Shown: positions 48,021 to 61,019, counted from the stretch's first letter. The stretch is DNA of 64,000 bases from Okapia johnstoni (GCA_024291935.2 JAGTYA010000024.1:3286001-3350000), one strand, 5' to 3'. The notes: generated by a model from the sequence alone, not told the origin. Numbers and translations: made by a program.

Positions 48021-48029
48021 GGGGGAGGG

Positions 48030-48295
48030 AGGGCAGGTATTTCCTTGGTAGGACAGTGGATAAGAATCCACCTGCCAGTGCAGAGGACGCAGGTTCAATC
48101 CTTGGTCTGGGACGATCCCACATGCCACGGAGCAAGTAAGCCTGAACACAACTACTGAAGCCCACACACCCTAAAGCCTGTGCTCCACAACTAGACAAGT
48201 CACCACAATGAGAAGCCCACAACTAGAGAAAACCTGCATGCAGCAACAAAGACCCACCAGAGCAACCAAAAGTAAAAATTAATTAATTAATTAAA
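48030..48295 (+). repeat. CHR SINE
   Basis: gtatttccttggtaggacag, gttcaatccttggtctggga, caactactgaagcccacaca, cgaggagcaag-type phrases and a tail of aattaattaattaattaaaa. Slightly shortened body. Confidence 0.88.
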
Positions 48296-48747
48296 AAAGG
48301 AATGGGGGAGGTGAATCCAGAGACAGTGGAATTTCCAGACTCTGAGGAAACCCCGGATGCCACTTTCCTTGAAACCTCATCACGTCCGAACCCTGACCCA
48401 ACTTCCTTTTCCTCCTCCCATCTGCCTCCTCCTCCTAGGCCTTCTTAGCAGCCATCTACCTCTCAAGACTCCATCTGCTCCTCCAGGAAAAAGCATGGAT
48501 GAGGGCCATCGGGAGACATCAGGCAATCTGACACCAGGTAGATCAGTGGGTTGGACCCCACAGGGATCCACCGGCCTCTCCCCACCCTCCCTTGGAGTGA
48601 AGACACTGGAATCATTCTCACTCCCTCTCTTTTCCCCAGGCCCCAGTCCAGGTGCCCACAGTCGATTCTCTAATTCCACTGTATTGCCCTGAATCAGACT
48701 CCAATTGCTACTCATCTGGATTACTCCAGCGGCCCACCAACCTGTTT

Positions 48748-48940
48748 TTTTTTTTTAATACTTTTTATTGATTTATTTGAGTTGGGTCTTCATTGTGACC
48801 CCTGGGATCCTCACTGTGTCATGTGAGATCCTTCATTGTGGCACGTGGGCTCACTATTTGTGGCACAGAGGCTCAGTTGCTCTGAAGCCTGTGGGATCTT
48901 GGTTCTCCGACCAGGGATCAAACCCACAGCCTCTGCAAAG
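48748..48940 (-). repeat. CHR SINE, shortened
   Basis: T run, attgatttatttgagttggg, ttgtggcacgtgggctcact, then the head-side ggttctccgaccagggatca. It is truncated before the usual ccaccaggg end. Confidence 0.8.
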
Positions 48941-49009
48941 AAGTCTCCTCCTAACTGGTCTTATGGTCTTGTACTTCCTTCCCTGCTTGATTCCTCCAGC
49001 CCTGAATTA

Positions 49010-49430
49010 TTCTATAAAGACCACAACCCAGCCATGTAATTCTCCTATTTAAATTTCATCAATGGCTCCTTTACATCACTTGTCCAACCATGAGGACACC
49101 CCTGAGTTCACAAAACCTTCTTCCCCCCTTTCAGCACACTGTTCCTTCTGCCTGGAATAGCCTCCTCCCACTCCCCTGACCCCTCAGATCTCCACCAATT
49201 GTCAGTCCTCAAAGAGGGCTCCTCGACCACCAGTCCGTTCCCTCCCAGAGCACCTGCTTGTCCCACTGTGTTCTCACCTCTTCCCTGATCCCTGTTGAAT
49301 GCCTATTTACTCCATTACACTACAGTCTCACTGAGGGCGGGGGCTGTGTCATATTCATCCTGACATGCCAGGGCCGACAATGGAAGGGCTCAGGAGTTGG
49401 TAGAATGTCTGTCGATTAGACTGGCTACTG
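49010..49430 (+). mobile_element. L2 LINE 3' end
   Basis: aatttcatcaatggctcctt, actgttccttctgcctggaa, tctccaccaattgtcagtcc, tcactgagggcgggggctgt and acaatggaagggctcaggag. Classic L2 3' UTR in plus orientation. Confidence 0.8.
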
Positions 49431-50500
49431 AACAATGGCTTGATGGGTCCACAGAGGAGAGGCTGAGCGCGGTGAGGTGACGGAATAGCAGAGGCAGCTG
49501 GGGGATCTGGAATGGCCTCCCTAAGGAACTGACCCTGAAGCTAAAATGAGAAGCGGTTACCCACACAAGGACAGGGCGGTGGGAAATATCCTCAACCCGG
49601 AGACTGGTCTGTGCCATGATGAACATGGCGCTGATGAAGACGGAAACATTCACCTCTTGGAAAGAGCCCTGGCTGCTCTGTAAGAACAGACCACATACGA
49701 GACGGCAAGTAGCAGCAGAGAGATCATTCAGGAAGCTGCTGCAGCCTCCCAGGTGAAAGGCAATGGGGCCTCGGACCAGGTGTGAGCAGTGGAGACGGAG
49801 AAAAGCAACCGTATTTTAGACATCCTGGAGAGGACAGGATTTTGTAACTGCTTGACTATGAAAATGGAGAGACAGGGAAGAGTCTAGAACCACCCTCAGA
49901 TTTCCAGTTCAGGCAACAGAGGAAACAGCCAAGCTGGGGAACATGGGAGGGACAGGTATGGGGCATGTCTGCTGTGAAGTGGGACATCCAGAAGAAGGGG
50001 GCCAGGAGACAGGTCTTGGGCAGGGAAGGGGTCTGGGCTGAGAGAGACAAGTGAGTCTCTGACACAGGTGGGCATTAAAGGCACAGGAACTGACAAGATC
50101 CCCAGGACATACTACAAGGCCCAAGAACACCCATGATTAGGAGGTGAGCAACAGATGAGAAAGTAGCCACGTGGCGGAAACCTGTAAGATAGTAAATAAG
50201 TCAAGAGTGCAGTGTTCAGAAAAACAAAGGCCCCAAAATATTTCAAATAGGAAAGAGTGTTTGTGTCAAAGTTGGTCACTGCTAAAGGGTCAAGTCAGAT
50301 AATGATTCATGAGCATCCCTGGGATTTAGCAACAAGGTCAGTGGTGACCTTGAGGAGGGAGGGAGCCAGATTGCAGGGGTAGGGTGAGGAAGTAGAAACA
50401 ACATGTGCACACAACTCTTTCAAGAATCTTGGCTGTGAAGGGGAGCTGCAGAAGGACCCAGGGTCGAAGGAAGGCTTTCTTCTTCTTTTTTCAAAGATAG
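49431..50500 (-). mobile_element. L2 LINE debris, reverse
   Basis: caggaagctgctgcagcctc, gagacagggaagagtctaga, gtttgtgtcaaagttggtca, gggtcaagtcagataatgat and caacaaggtcagtggtgacc match the complement of L2 coding sequence. It lies back to back with the plus-strand L2 end just upstream. Broken in all frames. Confidence 0.65.
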
Positions 50501-51640
50501 GAAAGACTAGAGCCTGTTTGTTTGCTGCTGGGAAAGAGCCATCAGGCAGTCAGAGGTTGGAGACGGGGAAAGGAGGAAGGGATGAGAGGAGGGAAATTCC
50601 CCAAGGAGAGAAAAGAGAAGGTGAAATCCCCAAATATGGCTACACAACTGGAGGGGGGGGGTGGCAAGCCTGTACAGGACTCTGGGGACTCCAAATAGCT
50701 GCCCACTCTTCCTAGCAGCCAGTGTGAGTCACTGGGGGAAACAGCCCAAACTGGCAGTGTAGGAAAGGGCACGGGGCCAACATGTTCCCCAGGGGGTGGG
50801 GGAGCAGGGCCCAGCCTGGGCTCTGAGCCCTGAACCCCATGCCCTGAGCAGGACAAGGGCACAGGGAAGTTGTCTCACCCTTTGTAGAGGCAGGCAAAGT
50901 AAACTAGCTTTTTGCTGTCCCTCTCTGAATCTATTTACCTTTCTGCAAAAAAACTTAGGGTTTTTAACCTTTTTTTTTTTTGGCGGGAGGGTGGGACAGG
51001 TGTCAGGGACCCTTTCTAGATTTCTAGATTCCTTCCAGAAATATATGTATTTGAACTTGGCAGACAGTTTAGTGAAGACCCACAGACTCATCCCTGGCTT
51101 CCAGATATATCTGAACTAGAGTTGGATGAGGAGCCTTCTGCCTCTGATTTAAGAGTTTCCTGGAGCAAGGGAAAGGCTCCTGCAAGGGCCAGAGGTGGGG
51201 AGCTCTGAAGCCTGGAAACAGTGAGGCCTTTTGAGGTGTGGCATCTTCCTGAGCACACCATCAGGGGTGTGTAAGCAGAAGATGGAGGCCCCTGGTTGAA
51301 ATAAAAGGAAGGGTTGATCCAAACAGCAGCTGACCTTTCCTGGGCCCCTCTTGCTGCCTCTGTCCTTGTCCTTCTGTCCCTGACCCTGCAGGACTAGCGT
51401 CTGAGGGAATTCCCCAGCAGTGGTGACCAACCTCCTGCCCCTGAAGCGGCTGGTGAAGAAAGACCACCGACTAGACCCTGCAAGAGGGCCTGATGCTGCC
51501 CCACCCCCCTCTGGCAGCTGAGGCCTCCTGCTGAAAACAGCGGGGGCCAAGGGGAATATGGGCTTTCAGGCCTTTTCTTCCACATCCCAGCAGGTATTAA
51601 AAGAGGCCGAAGAGGACCAGGAGGCCTGGACATTATGCTA
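50501..51640. other. Intergenic, no gene recognised
   Basis: No exon-like frame with support. A G run (50654-50661) and a T run (50971-50981) are the only landmarks. Confidence 0.4.
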
Positions 51641-51654
51641 TTCACCCGAGGCTG

Positions 51655-52145
51655 CCCACTTGGTGGTGAATTTTCTTCTGTCCCGGTGAAGGGGTCCAGA
51701 AGAGGGTGCCGGCGGGATGAAGGCCCCGGGTCTGGCAGCTGGAGGGGAGGAGGAGCGCAGGTCCTTGGGAAGACCCCGAGAGGGGCCTCCAATCTCCCTC
51801 CTCCCCAGCATGGGCCAGGAGGGATCACGACCCTCGCCCCGCCGCGTCTGATCCAAGGCGGCCGCCTCCTCCCAGCGCGTCGCGCCTCCTGGGGTGACTG
51901 CTGCCCTGTCTCCCCTGCGGCCCCCCCGGGCCACGCCCCCGCACCGCTTGGACTAGGAGTTACGTTTCTAGGGCTGCCAGAGCCCGATCTTGCCGGCTCC
52001 CACCGCCCGACGAAGCCTGTGCGACTACTGGATAAGCTCGCAGCGCAGCCGCCCCCTGGGCACCGCCTGGCGCTGGGCCACGCGCAACCTGCTACTGCTG
52101 CCGGGGGCCACCGGGTTGAGAAAAACGCCCCGCGGGGCTGGACGT
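51655..52145. promoter_or_regulatory. Orphan CpG island
   Basis: By hand count there are more than 40 CpG dinucleotides in about 490 bp. This is far above the surrounding intergenic DNA and similar to the gene-start islands at 16.2, 42.4 and 63.6 kb. No known gene start is here. It could be an alternative promoter, an enhancer or a lncRNA start. Long open frames through it on both strands are the expected by-product of high GC content. Confidence 0.65.
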
Positions 52146-52199
52146 GGGTTTCTGCGGGTTTATTCATCCCTGCCCTTTTCAAATCACCACAGGCATTTT

Positions 52200-54430
52200 T
52201 TTTAGGAGATTGACAGATTCGTCTCTATTAAAAGTTCTGTTCATCAAAAGACAACTAAAGGGGTAGAATAGAGTTTCAAAGAGGGCTCTTCAAACACAAT
52301 GCCAGCTTGAGCCCGGCGCAGGGAGTGTGGAAACCAGAATAGATCATGCCCTTGGCCACCAACTGGGTCAGTTCCAGGACAGGAGTGACCCCAACCCCAG
52401 GCTTGGTGACCAAGCTGAATGACCTAAGTGAATTGGTCTGCTTGAAAGACTCTCTCCCGTGTGTGTCTGTGTGTGCTTCACATCTGGGGGCATCTCTGAA
52501 TGTTACATCACTTCTGAACATGGTTCTGTTTCTCTGTGTGTCTGTCTATCCCTGGTCGCTGTGTCCATTCATTTATTCAGCAAGTATTTATCAGGGCCTA
52601 TTTTAGAGGGTTGTGTCAGATTTATATTCTGAGTAACTGAGTTCAAATTGGTGAAAAGAATAGTTGAAGCTCCCTCATGGAGCTTACATTCTGGTGGGAA
52701 GACAACAATAAAGAGAAGTCAGAGATGAACAGCGTGCTGTGTTTGAGAAGGATGAAGTGGGCCAAGTGCTATGTTGTATGGAGAGGGCACAGCCTGTGTC
52801 TTGTTCACAGATCTAGAACAACGCCTGACTCATAACAGAGGCTCACTAAAGGGCGCATGAATGGATGGGTTGGCCAGGAGGTCTTGTCTGAGCAGGGAAC
52901 TGTAGATCAAGGCTTGAGGGTGAGAGACCAGCCACTCCAGACTCTGGGAAGAATGTTCTGGCTGGAGGGAACAGCCTGCATGTTTGTCTCATGGGTGGCC
53001 CTTTGCCTTTAGCTATCTATCTTGGAATACCCCTTTGGCTATGTTTCTGTTCCTTTCTGTTGTCTCTCTGATGTTGGAAGCCGGGGTTGGTGGGTGGGGG
53101 TAGGGAGATGGGGATGAGATGGGTTTCAACAGGGCCCTCCAAGGTCTCTGGAAGTGAGGTCACTGCTGACTTGATTCACTCCACTGGCCCACTCTGGCCT
53201 AACCTGCCTGGTCTGGACATTCCCCTGGAAGCAACCCCTCCTCTCAGCAGCCTCAGTCCCACGATCTCTGGCTCCTTCCCAGGATAGCATCCTGCAGTCC
53301 GGAAGGAAGTCCTTCGTCCTGTGTAACCACAGTCCCTGCTGGGGCAACCACAGCCCTTTCCTCTCATTCTGCCCCACAGACAAAGGAGAGGAGATGGGCT
53401 GCCCTGTGGCAGCAGATCCTGCCTGGAGAGAGAGCCCAGTAAAGACCTGACAGAGTGGAGGTGACAACCCCTCTGCAACCCCAGGGAGGGGAACCTCAGA
53501 GGGGCAAAGATGATCATGCATCTTAGGAGCCTCTGCCACATCCATTATTTAATCCTTCAACATTCCATTTTATAGATGGAAACTCAGGCAGGTACAGAGA
53601 GGAAAATGTGGCAGAACTAGGACCACAGCTCAGGTCTCCTGGTAAAATAGTTATAATCATAACACTTAATATTTATTCCACATTTACTTTTGGCCAGTTA
53701 TTATGCTAAACTTTGCATGCTCATCACAACCCTTGAGGTAGGTACCATTGATGTTCCCATTATCCTCATATAAGGAGACTGAGGCTCAGAGCCATTAAGT
53801 GACTTGTCCAAGGACACCCACAAGTTCACAGCAGAGCTGCACAGGAGCCAGGACAGTCTGGTGTGCTCAGCTGCACACCCTGTGCCCCAGGGCCCAGAGG
53901 AGTGTCACTGATGTCTGTTTTCCAGGAATTTGGGGAGACAGCTTCAGGTTCATCACATGATGGTCCTGAGGCTAACTTGTGCCAAGCCAGGATGAGCAGG
54001 AAGATGGCCCGGGAGCACTGCACAGTCCTCTGTCCCCTTTCTGTGGATGAAGATTTTCCTTTTGCCCTCTCTCCTGGGGTCTCCGTGTTCCTGTCTTTCA
54101 CTGCCCAAATAAAGCAGCTTTCACCACTCTCTGGCTCTCCCTACTTTGGGGGGTAATGATCTGTGTCCTCCCCAGCCACACACACTGACTTAGACTGAAC
54201 CCACAGAGCTGGGAGGACCTGTGCAGCCGCCATTGAATGTCCCACTGCACCCATGACCCCCCATGGGGTACTCTGGGTGAACCCAATGTGTTCCAGCTCC
54301 CCAGACTCGCACAGGTCATAGAAAAAGGCAGAGGCATATGCCAGCTCAGTAAGGTGCCACAGGAGGGTGACATTAGTTTGTTTGGGGCATAGTGACTCCT
54401 CTGTGAGGTCAGGAAGCCCCCACCCACCCC
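52200..54430. other. Intergenic with L2/MIR debris
   Basis: 52555-52960 resembles reversed L2 3' sequence (attcatttattcagcaagta, gtgaaaagaatagttgaagc, ttgagggtgagagaccagcc). 53570-53830 holds MIR-type pieces (tatagatggaaactcaggca, tccaaggacacccacaagtt). The rest is unassigned. A plus-strand aataaa lies at 54107-54112 without a supported transcript. Confidence 0.45.
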
Positions 54431-54437
54431 CCTTCTT

Positions 54438-54560
54438 TAACCGCACTACATGGCATGTGGGGTCTTAGTTCCCCGACCAGAGATCAGGGGTCAAACCCAT
54501 GCCCCCTGCAGTGGGAGCTCAGAGTCTTAATCACTGGGCTGCCAGGGAAGACCCCCAGGA
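54438..54560 (-). repeat. Short CHR-type SINE
   Basis: cactacatggcatgtggggt, cttagttccccgaccagaga, and a head ending cttaatcactgggctgccag ggaag. Confidence 0.85.
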
Positions 54561-56970
54561 AAGCCTTCTGGAGGAATCCCTTGAGTTGAGTCTCCACAGA
54601 TGGGCAGGCCCTGGGTGCAGCTACACGGGAAGTAGCAATCCAAGCAGAACTGGCAGCATGGAGAAAGGTTTGGTGAATTGCAGGCTGCAATGGTATCACT
54701 GAAGCTGTCGTCCTGCTGAGGGAACCATGAGATTGGCAGCCAGGGCTCTCTGCCTAAGGTAGAGCTTGCTGGGCCTGGAGCTTCAAGGACCTTGAAAGCC
54801 AGGACAAGGGGTTGGACATGCTCTGGGAGGAAGTAGGGAGCCATGGACAGGTTTAAAGCAAGGGAGGGACATGGTCCCCTCGTGGCATCTCTAGGCCTAC
54901 AGCACTCCCAGGGTCTCAGAGTCCACTCTGGTGGGCAATGAGTGGTCTCTGGCCCTCAACTAGGTCCAAGGCCCTGGGCATCTGCCCCTGTCCCCTTTGC
55001 ACACTCTGGCAGGTCCTGCCTGGGACTGAGGCTGGGAGTGGATCAGCTCAAGCCTCCCTGCAGGGGTCCGCCAGAGGATGCTGATGGCTTGAGCCGTCTT
55101 TGGGCAGCTACCCTGACTCACCCACTCTGTGGTCAACAGCATCCCCCTCCCCCTCCATAAGACCCACTTGTGACCCATCCCCTGCCCTTCTGGGGGGATG
55201 TCTCGGTCACATTAACAGGTAAATGCAGGACAGCAGCCCCCACTTCCCACACCCAGTGGACTCCCAGAGTCAGCTTCCTTCCTCCTCCAGCCCCTCTCCC
55301 TTCAACGGAACCTCACCCCCATCTCTGGTGCTCTCCACTCCCTGAATGTCTCTGCACTTCATCTCCACCTCTACCCTCTGCCCTTGCCTAGTTCAGGCCG
55401 CCTTCACTGTTTGGACCAGTCTGACCAACTCTTCCTTGGTTTATCTTGCCTCCAACTCTGTCCTTTTTGATCTGTGTCCTGAGCCTGTTGTTCTGTGTCT
55501 TGTAGGTCCCTGTAGCACATCCGGGGTGGTCTCCATGGGCAGCCAGAATTCTGGAGAGATCTGGGCTGAAGATACAGATTTCATAATGGTCAGCATACAG
55601 ATTTTCCTATAGAGAATAGAAGGACAAAGAAGAGAGACAGAGACAGACAGACACACACATACAAGGATCTTCTCTCAAACACAGATTTCATTCCAGATGC
55701 CTAGATCCTAACAACATTCCAAAGGCACCTCGACTTAACCTGTCCAAAGCTGACCTCTCCATTTCTATGGTACCCCACTGCTCCTCCTCTAGACCTCCTG
55801 TGTGTGACTTGGTACTTCCTTCCCCCCATTTCCCAAGCCAGACCCTCATGCACCATCCTTGGCCCTCCCTCCTGACTCCCATCGTCCTGTCTTTTGTTAA
55901 GATGTGTCACTTCTGCCCCACAAACCCCTCCTATGCCTCTCCTCCTCTGTCTTCCTCCACCTTCAGCAGCATCTGACCTGGCAGATCACACATTCCTTCT
56001 AGAAGCCATTTCCTCCCTCAGTCTTTAGGACACCCTGTTCCTGGTTCTCTTCCTTTCTCTGCCCAGGAGCTGAATCCACCTGCTGGCTCCCCATCCAGAG
56101 TCTCAATGCTGGAGAGGCCCTGGCAGTGTCTTCTTGAGCCGCTTCTCTCAGTGGATCCCGTCCAGTCCTGTGGCGTCAAATTTGGGAAGCCTCCAAAGCT
56201 CTCCTCTGGAGTCCAGGCTCATAGATCTATTAACTGCCAGCATGATGTCTCCACAGGGACACTAATAGGTATCTCAAACTGAAGCTCCAAGGCCCTGCTC
56301 AGAGTCTCCAGCCCCGAGGACAGATTCTAGTCTAACCCAGGAAGTGTTGGTGTTGGCTGACTCTCCCTCTCTGTTTAGTGCAGGTTCCCACCATCTCTTC
56401 CCATCATGGATTATTTCAACATCCCTTCTTGCAGAGAAGAAAGACAATCACACGGGAATACAGGAAGGACAGCAGGCTAGGGCTTGGGGGAAAGCCCACA
56501 GTGTGCTATGGGGAATCAATGAGGATCTCAAATGTAAAGCACAGACATTGTTCTGAGGGCAGTAGGGAGCCACAGAAAGGTTTGAAGCCAAGGGGGATGT
56601 GTTTGATTCTACCTTTCTTTCATTCATTCCTTCACTCATTTACTCCATCTGTCAACAGATTATTTATTGAGCTTGCCCTATTAGGAAGTAATTCTCAGGC
56701 AGAGGAGAATGAATGGAGGGGCTGGACTTGTGCAGAGAGACAGTGAGAAGGCTGATAAAATGGCCCAGGTCCAGGTGAGAAGGGCCAATCGTGGAGATGG
56801 AGACAGGGGAGGGTGAGCTGATGGCAGTGGCCTGGTTATGCAGCCCAAGTTCCTGGTTTGGGCAGCTGAGTAGTGGGAACCCTCAGCCCAAGGGAGTGGA
56901 GTGTGTGGTGGGAGAGCCATCTCTTCTTCCTGGGGAATCTGGAAAGTCCTTGGGAGTGGTTTAAGAGAAA
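54561..56970. other. Intergenic, dominated by L2 debris
   Basis: 54695-54880 reads as reversed L2 (ccaggacaaggggttggaca). 55270-56290 reads as plus-strand L2 coding debris (cctcgacttaacctgtccaa, taataggtatctcaaactga). 56540-56830 is again reversed L2-like (agtagggagccacagaaagg). No intact frame. Confidence 0.5.
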
Positions 56971-56976
56971 GCAGAG

Positions 56977-57118
56977 GGACTTCCCTGGAGGTCCAGTGGG
57001 TAATAACACCCCATGCTTCCACTGCAGGAAGCACGGGTTCAATCCCTGGTCGGGGAACTAAGATCCCACATGCCACATGGCAAAAAAAAAAAAAAAAAAA
57101 AAAGAGAGAGAGAGAAAA
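56977..57118 (+). repeat. Short CHR-type SINE with poly(A)/(GA) tail
   Basis: gggacttccctggaggtcca, acaccccatgcttccactgc, gttcaatccctggtcgggga and aagatcccacatgccacatg, then an A run of about 22 followed by gagagagagagaaaaagaga. Confidence 0.9.
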
Positions 57119-57119
57119 A

Positions 57120-58000
57120 GAGAAGAGTAGGAATTCAGCAAGTAGAGCAGTGGAAAGAGGCATTCTAGGTGGAGGGAACAGACTGTTCAAAGGCCCTGAG
57201 GTAGGAGAAGATCAGCCCTGAGGACCTAAAAAGCCAAGACAGTTGAAGATCAATAGGCCAAGAAGAAAGAGGAGGGAAGTGAGGCTGGGAGTCCCATCTC
57301 TGAGGCACAACCTGGAGCATTGCACACTGGTCCCCAGAGATGCCAGACCTCCCTATGCAGACAGATGGGAGGGAAGGAGAATGTGAGGCGGAGCTGGGAG
57401 GAGACAGATGATGTGCAGGTCAAGGGGTGTCCAGAGTATGTCTTTTCTGGGAAAAATCACTAAAAGAAGGTCCCCAGGGGATACTCCTGGAGTGTGAGAG
57501 AAAAGGAAGAGAATCTTCAGGGTTCTGGGGAGAAGCAGATTCCTTTACCATTTAAGGAACTGATTGAGCCCAGTAAATTTCCCTCTGAACACTTCAGCAT
57601 CCTTAGAACAGTCCCTCCACCACCTGCCCAGGAAGAAAGTTGATGGAGGGGATACAAGGTTATCACAGGGTGGTCCTAGACACTCACCTTCTCTCTCTAG
57701 GGTAGGAAGGGAAGAGAATGGCCCTGGCCCAGGATTTCGTGTAATCACACTTAAGAACATTGTCAACTTTTCCCATGTGCTGAGCACCTCAGGTGCTTAG
57801 TTCTTAGGGCTTTATGTCATGATCTAGGTTGTTCATCTCACAATAACCCTGAGAAGTGGGTATAGTCATCATTCCTATTTTACAGATATGGAGACTGAGG
57901 CTCAGAGCGGACCTACAGCCACATAGCTGGGACATGATGGAGCCAGTTCTTTACCACTACCATTGCCTCAACACAACACCACCTACTGAACCCTTCATTT
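57120..58000. other. Intergenic with L2 and MIR fragments
   Basis: 57140-57250 is reversed L2-like (gaggcattctaggtggaggg). 57800-57960 is reversed MIR (cctattttacagatatggag, actgaggctcagagcgg). The rest is unassigned. Confidence 0.5.
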
Positions 58001-58352
58001 CAGTTCAGTCGCTCAGTCGTGTCCAACTCTTTGTAACCCCATGGACTGTAGCACACCAGGCCTCCCTGTCCATCACCAACTCCCGGAGCTTACTCAAATT
58101 CATGTCCATCGAGTCAGTGATGCCATCCAACCATCTCATCCTCTGTCGTCCCCTTCTCCTCCTGCCTTCAACCTTTCCCAGCATCAGGGTCTTTTCCAAT
58201 GAGTCAGCTCTTTGCATCAGGTGGCCAAAGTATTGGAGTTTCAGCTTCAGCATCTGTCCTTCCAAAGAATATTCAGGACTGATTTCCTTTAGGATGGACT
58301 GGTTGGATCTCCTTGCAGTCCAAGGGACTCTCAAGAGTCTTCTCCAACACAA
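58001..58352 (-). mobile_element. BovB LINE 3' fragment
   Basis: Starts at the BovB terminus (tttcagttcagtcgctcagt) and reads, on the minus strand, through the C-terminal region up to [14 protein letters not shown]. It stops inside the 'ctccaacac' phrase. About 350 bp, well preserved. Confidence 0.93.
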
Positions 58353-58945
58353 CATCGTTGACTTTGAAGGTTTGTCTAGTCAGAGACTGAACCCTTGCCA
58401 CAACCCGAAGTGGTGCCCGATGTCCTCGTTGTATAGAGTGGGCATTTTGAGGCTCAGTAAGGGGAAGGGACTTGTTCCGAGTCACAAAGCTGGAAGGTGG
58501 TTGGAGCCTGGATCCAAATCATTTGGGGAAGGAGGCTGAATGAGAGAGGTGATGGGGCAAGATCTGAGCAGTGTGGAGAGGAAGGGGTGGGACTTGGCAC
58601 TGGACTAGGAGAGAGTTTCAGTTTCCCTTTTAAAGGGACTTCCCCTAAATGGGGGATTTTGGCTGGAAATTTGTTAGCAATCCACATTCCACTGGTTTGG
58701 CCACCTCTTCCCCCCAAAGGATCTGAAAAGAAACTGAAAGTTGGGAAAAGGGGAGGGGCAGGGGCAAGGGAGAGGTCGAGGGCAGCCCAGAACTGGGTTG
58801 AATTTCTGGTGACCTCATTGAGCCTGGGGGAGATAGGCAGGTGAGCTGGGATTACACACCTCTTAGCTATTGGAGAAACTGAGCCCCAAAGAGACAGCTC
58901 TATTAGATAGTGGCTGGATCCTGTCCAATTTGCACAACCACTGCC
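58353..58945. other. Intergenic, no gene recognised
   Basis: Unassigned. 58430-58510 has MIR-like wording (tttgaggctcagtaagggga, cgagtcacaaagctggaagg). Confidence 0.4.

Positions 58946-59020
<75 letters not shown>
58946..59020. repeat. (CA)n microsatellite, about 37 units
   Basis: An essentially uninterrupted AC tract of about 75 bp. Tracts of this length are normally highly variable in length between animals. Confidence 0.97.
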
Positions 59021-59022
<2 letters not shown>

Positions 59023-61015
59023 CAGGGGAAGAGGGAGGCAAAGGGAGAAATAAAAGGGCTGAGTGGCCTAAAATCCTGAAAGGGAACTTTCCAGATCCCT
59101 TGTCTCTGTGATGTGGTGACTGGTTGGACGGTGGGTCCCAGGGGAGTGTCCCTGAGGTGCCCAGTATACAGACTCGGGTTCCAGGCCCAGTATTGGCCTG
59201 CTGACAACCCAGCATGCCCAGGGTGCTGGGGAGTCCAGTTCCAGGGACCCTGGTCCTGCAGCTGCCATACTCTCCCTGCTGACATCCCTAATGGCTCCTC
59301 CCAAACCAGAAGCAACGGGACCCTTTGTGGAGGCCGCTCCTCAGAGCTCCTGGAAACCACTTTCTCTTAGACCTGACCTCCTCCTCTTCTGCTTAATGAA
59401 CACTCCACCTGGCTGGGCTTCAGAGTCCGCCTCTATAAAGGGGAACACTGGGTCACAGTAACATGGTATAGCAGGCATGAATTGGTAGCAGCTATGATTA
59501 TTACCGTTCGTCATTCTTACCTTTTCAAAACTCTCCCAATTGGTCAAGGATCCCCATGATTCTGTGCTCTAGGGTTTCTCCTCCCTCTCCCATTGACTCC
59601 CTCCCTGGGGCCCTCTCCCGCTGCTGGCCTGGCTAATAGCAGAGCTCCCACTGCCCCAGGACTTCCTGGGTGACCTCATGCACTGCTTGGCTCCATTCAC
59701 CCTCTTACTTGCAGCAACCAGAGATCCAGATTTCCTGGGGTCAGCTCTGACTTAAAACCTTCTGTCTGTTATCCCTTTAAGGTCACTAGCCAGACCCTGG
59801 CCTTTGGGGTTTGGCCTTTGGCTCAGGAAATATGATCACATACCTATGTGCTGAAGCGTACAGGCTACCTCCTGGATGGCTCCCTGAATTTTCTCTGGGC
59901 ACCTCAGACTCAACAAGGTGAAATTCCACAACCCTCTGCCAACTTTATTTTTCCTCTGGTTCCCTATTTCAGTCATGGGATCATGGGCCCCAAACAGAAA
60001 TCTCATATCTTCACTCCCATGTCCCCATCCCATCCCTTTACCAGCCAGTCCCCAGATCCTAGAACCCCGTCTCTTTAACTTTGTCCTAGACCAAGCTTCT
60101 GCCTTCATCCCCAGTCCACACAGACCATTTGCTGTTCCCTTGTGCTACTGGGAAGCTTTTCCTCCATCCCTTGGCTCTCCCACAGGGCCCTCCTCCATGC
60201 AACCCACAGGTCTCTCATCTGACCCTGCTCTGGCTCTTTCTTCTCCTCTTAAGGCATTGCCAGCCTCCCCAGTGGGAAACCCCTGCGGGCAGGGGCCCGG
60301 CATGACTCACAGCTGACACTGCCACGTAGGAGCAGAAGGAGGAACTCCAGTCTCTGCGCATGAATCACAGAGGCCAAGCTGTCACTGTACAGATGAGTAA
60401 ATTGAGGCCTGAGAGGGGAGAGGACTGGCTTACAGTTAAGCGGAAGGCAGAGCTGGGGCTAGAAATATAAAGTCTCTGGGTCCAGGTGACCCTCCCTGGA
60501 AGGAGATGGGGACCTTGGGGCTGGGAAATGGGCTGCTCCATGTCACCATTCCTGAGGTCTCCTCTGGGACCCAGCCATCCTCTGGTGTCTCTTCCCCTCT
60601 CCAGACCTTGGCATATGCTGGTCCCTCCCCTTGGAAGGCCCATCCTCCATCCCTGACAAGATCCTGCCCACTCACATCTCACCTAGCGTCTAATCTGATC
60701 TCCACCACAGGACCCTCCTCAGAGGCCTTCCATGCCCCCACAGCCTTCTTTATGAGGTGGTGTTCTCTTTTGCCCTCCCCCCTCCTTCAGGGCTCTCCTG
60801 GGGTCCCATTCCCTTCTGTCCATGGGAACTAGGAGCATCTCAGGCCAGGACCAGGGTCTAAGCCTTTATGGGAGAACTGGGATAGATGGAAAATGCGGGG
60901 AAAGTCTAGTCTTTCAGCTTCCTTTCCCCTGTCCATCTCAGAGTCCCCACTCCTCCTGCCCCTGCCACTCTGTCCTGGCAAAAGCTCACATCTCAAAGGT
61001 GCTGATCACCACGAT
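59021..61015. other. Intergenic, mostly unique
   Basis: No exon or element I can support, apart from a possible MIR fragment near 60385-60460 (acagatgagtaaattgaggc). An AP-1-type tgactca is at 60303-60309, of unknown meaning. Confidence 0.4.
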
Positions 61016-61019
61016 CTGA

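Noticed and set aside
51394..52182. 262-codon open frame on the minus strand over the orphan CpG island
   Set aside because: Composition is what random GC-rich, stop-poor DNA gives: proline, glycine, arginine and alanine rich, with no domain. Open frames also exist on the other strand. No splice or conservation evidence.
58454..59215. 253-codon minus-strand frame with a run of alternating V and C
   Set aside because: It is produced by reading through the (CA)n microsatellite, not by coding constraint.
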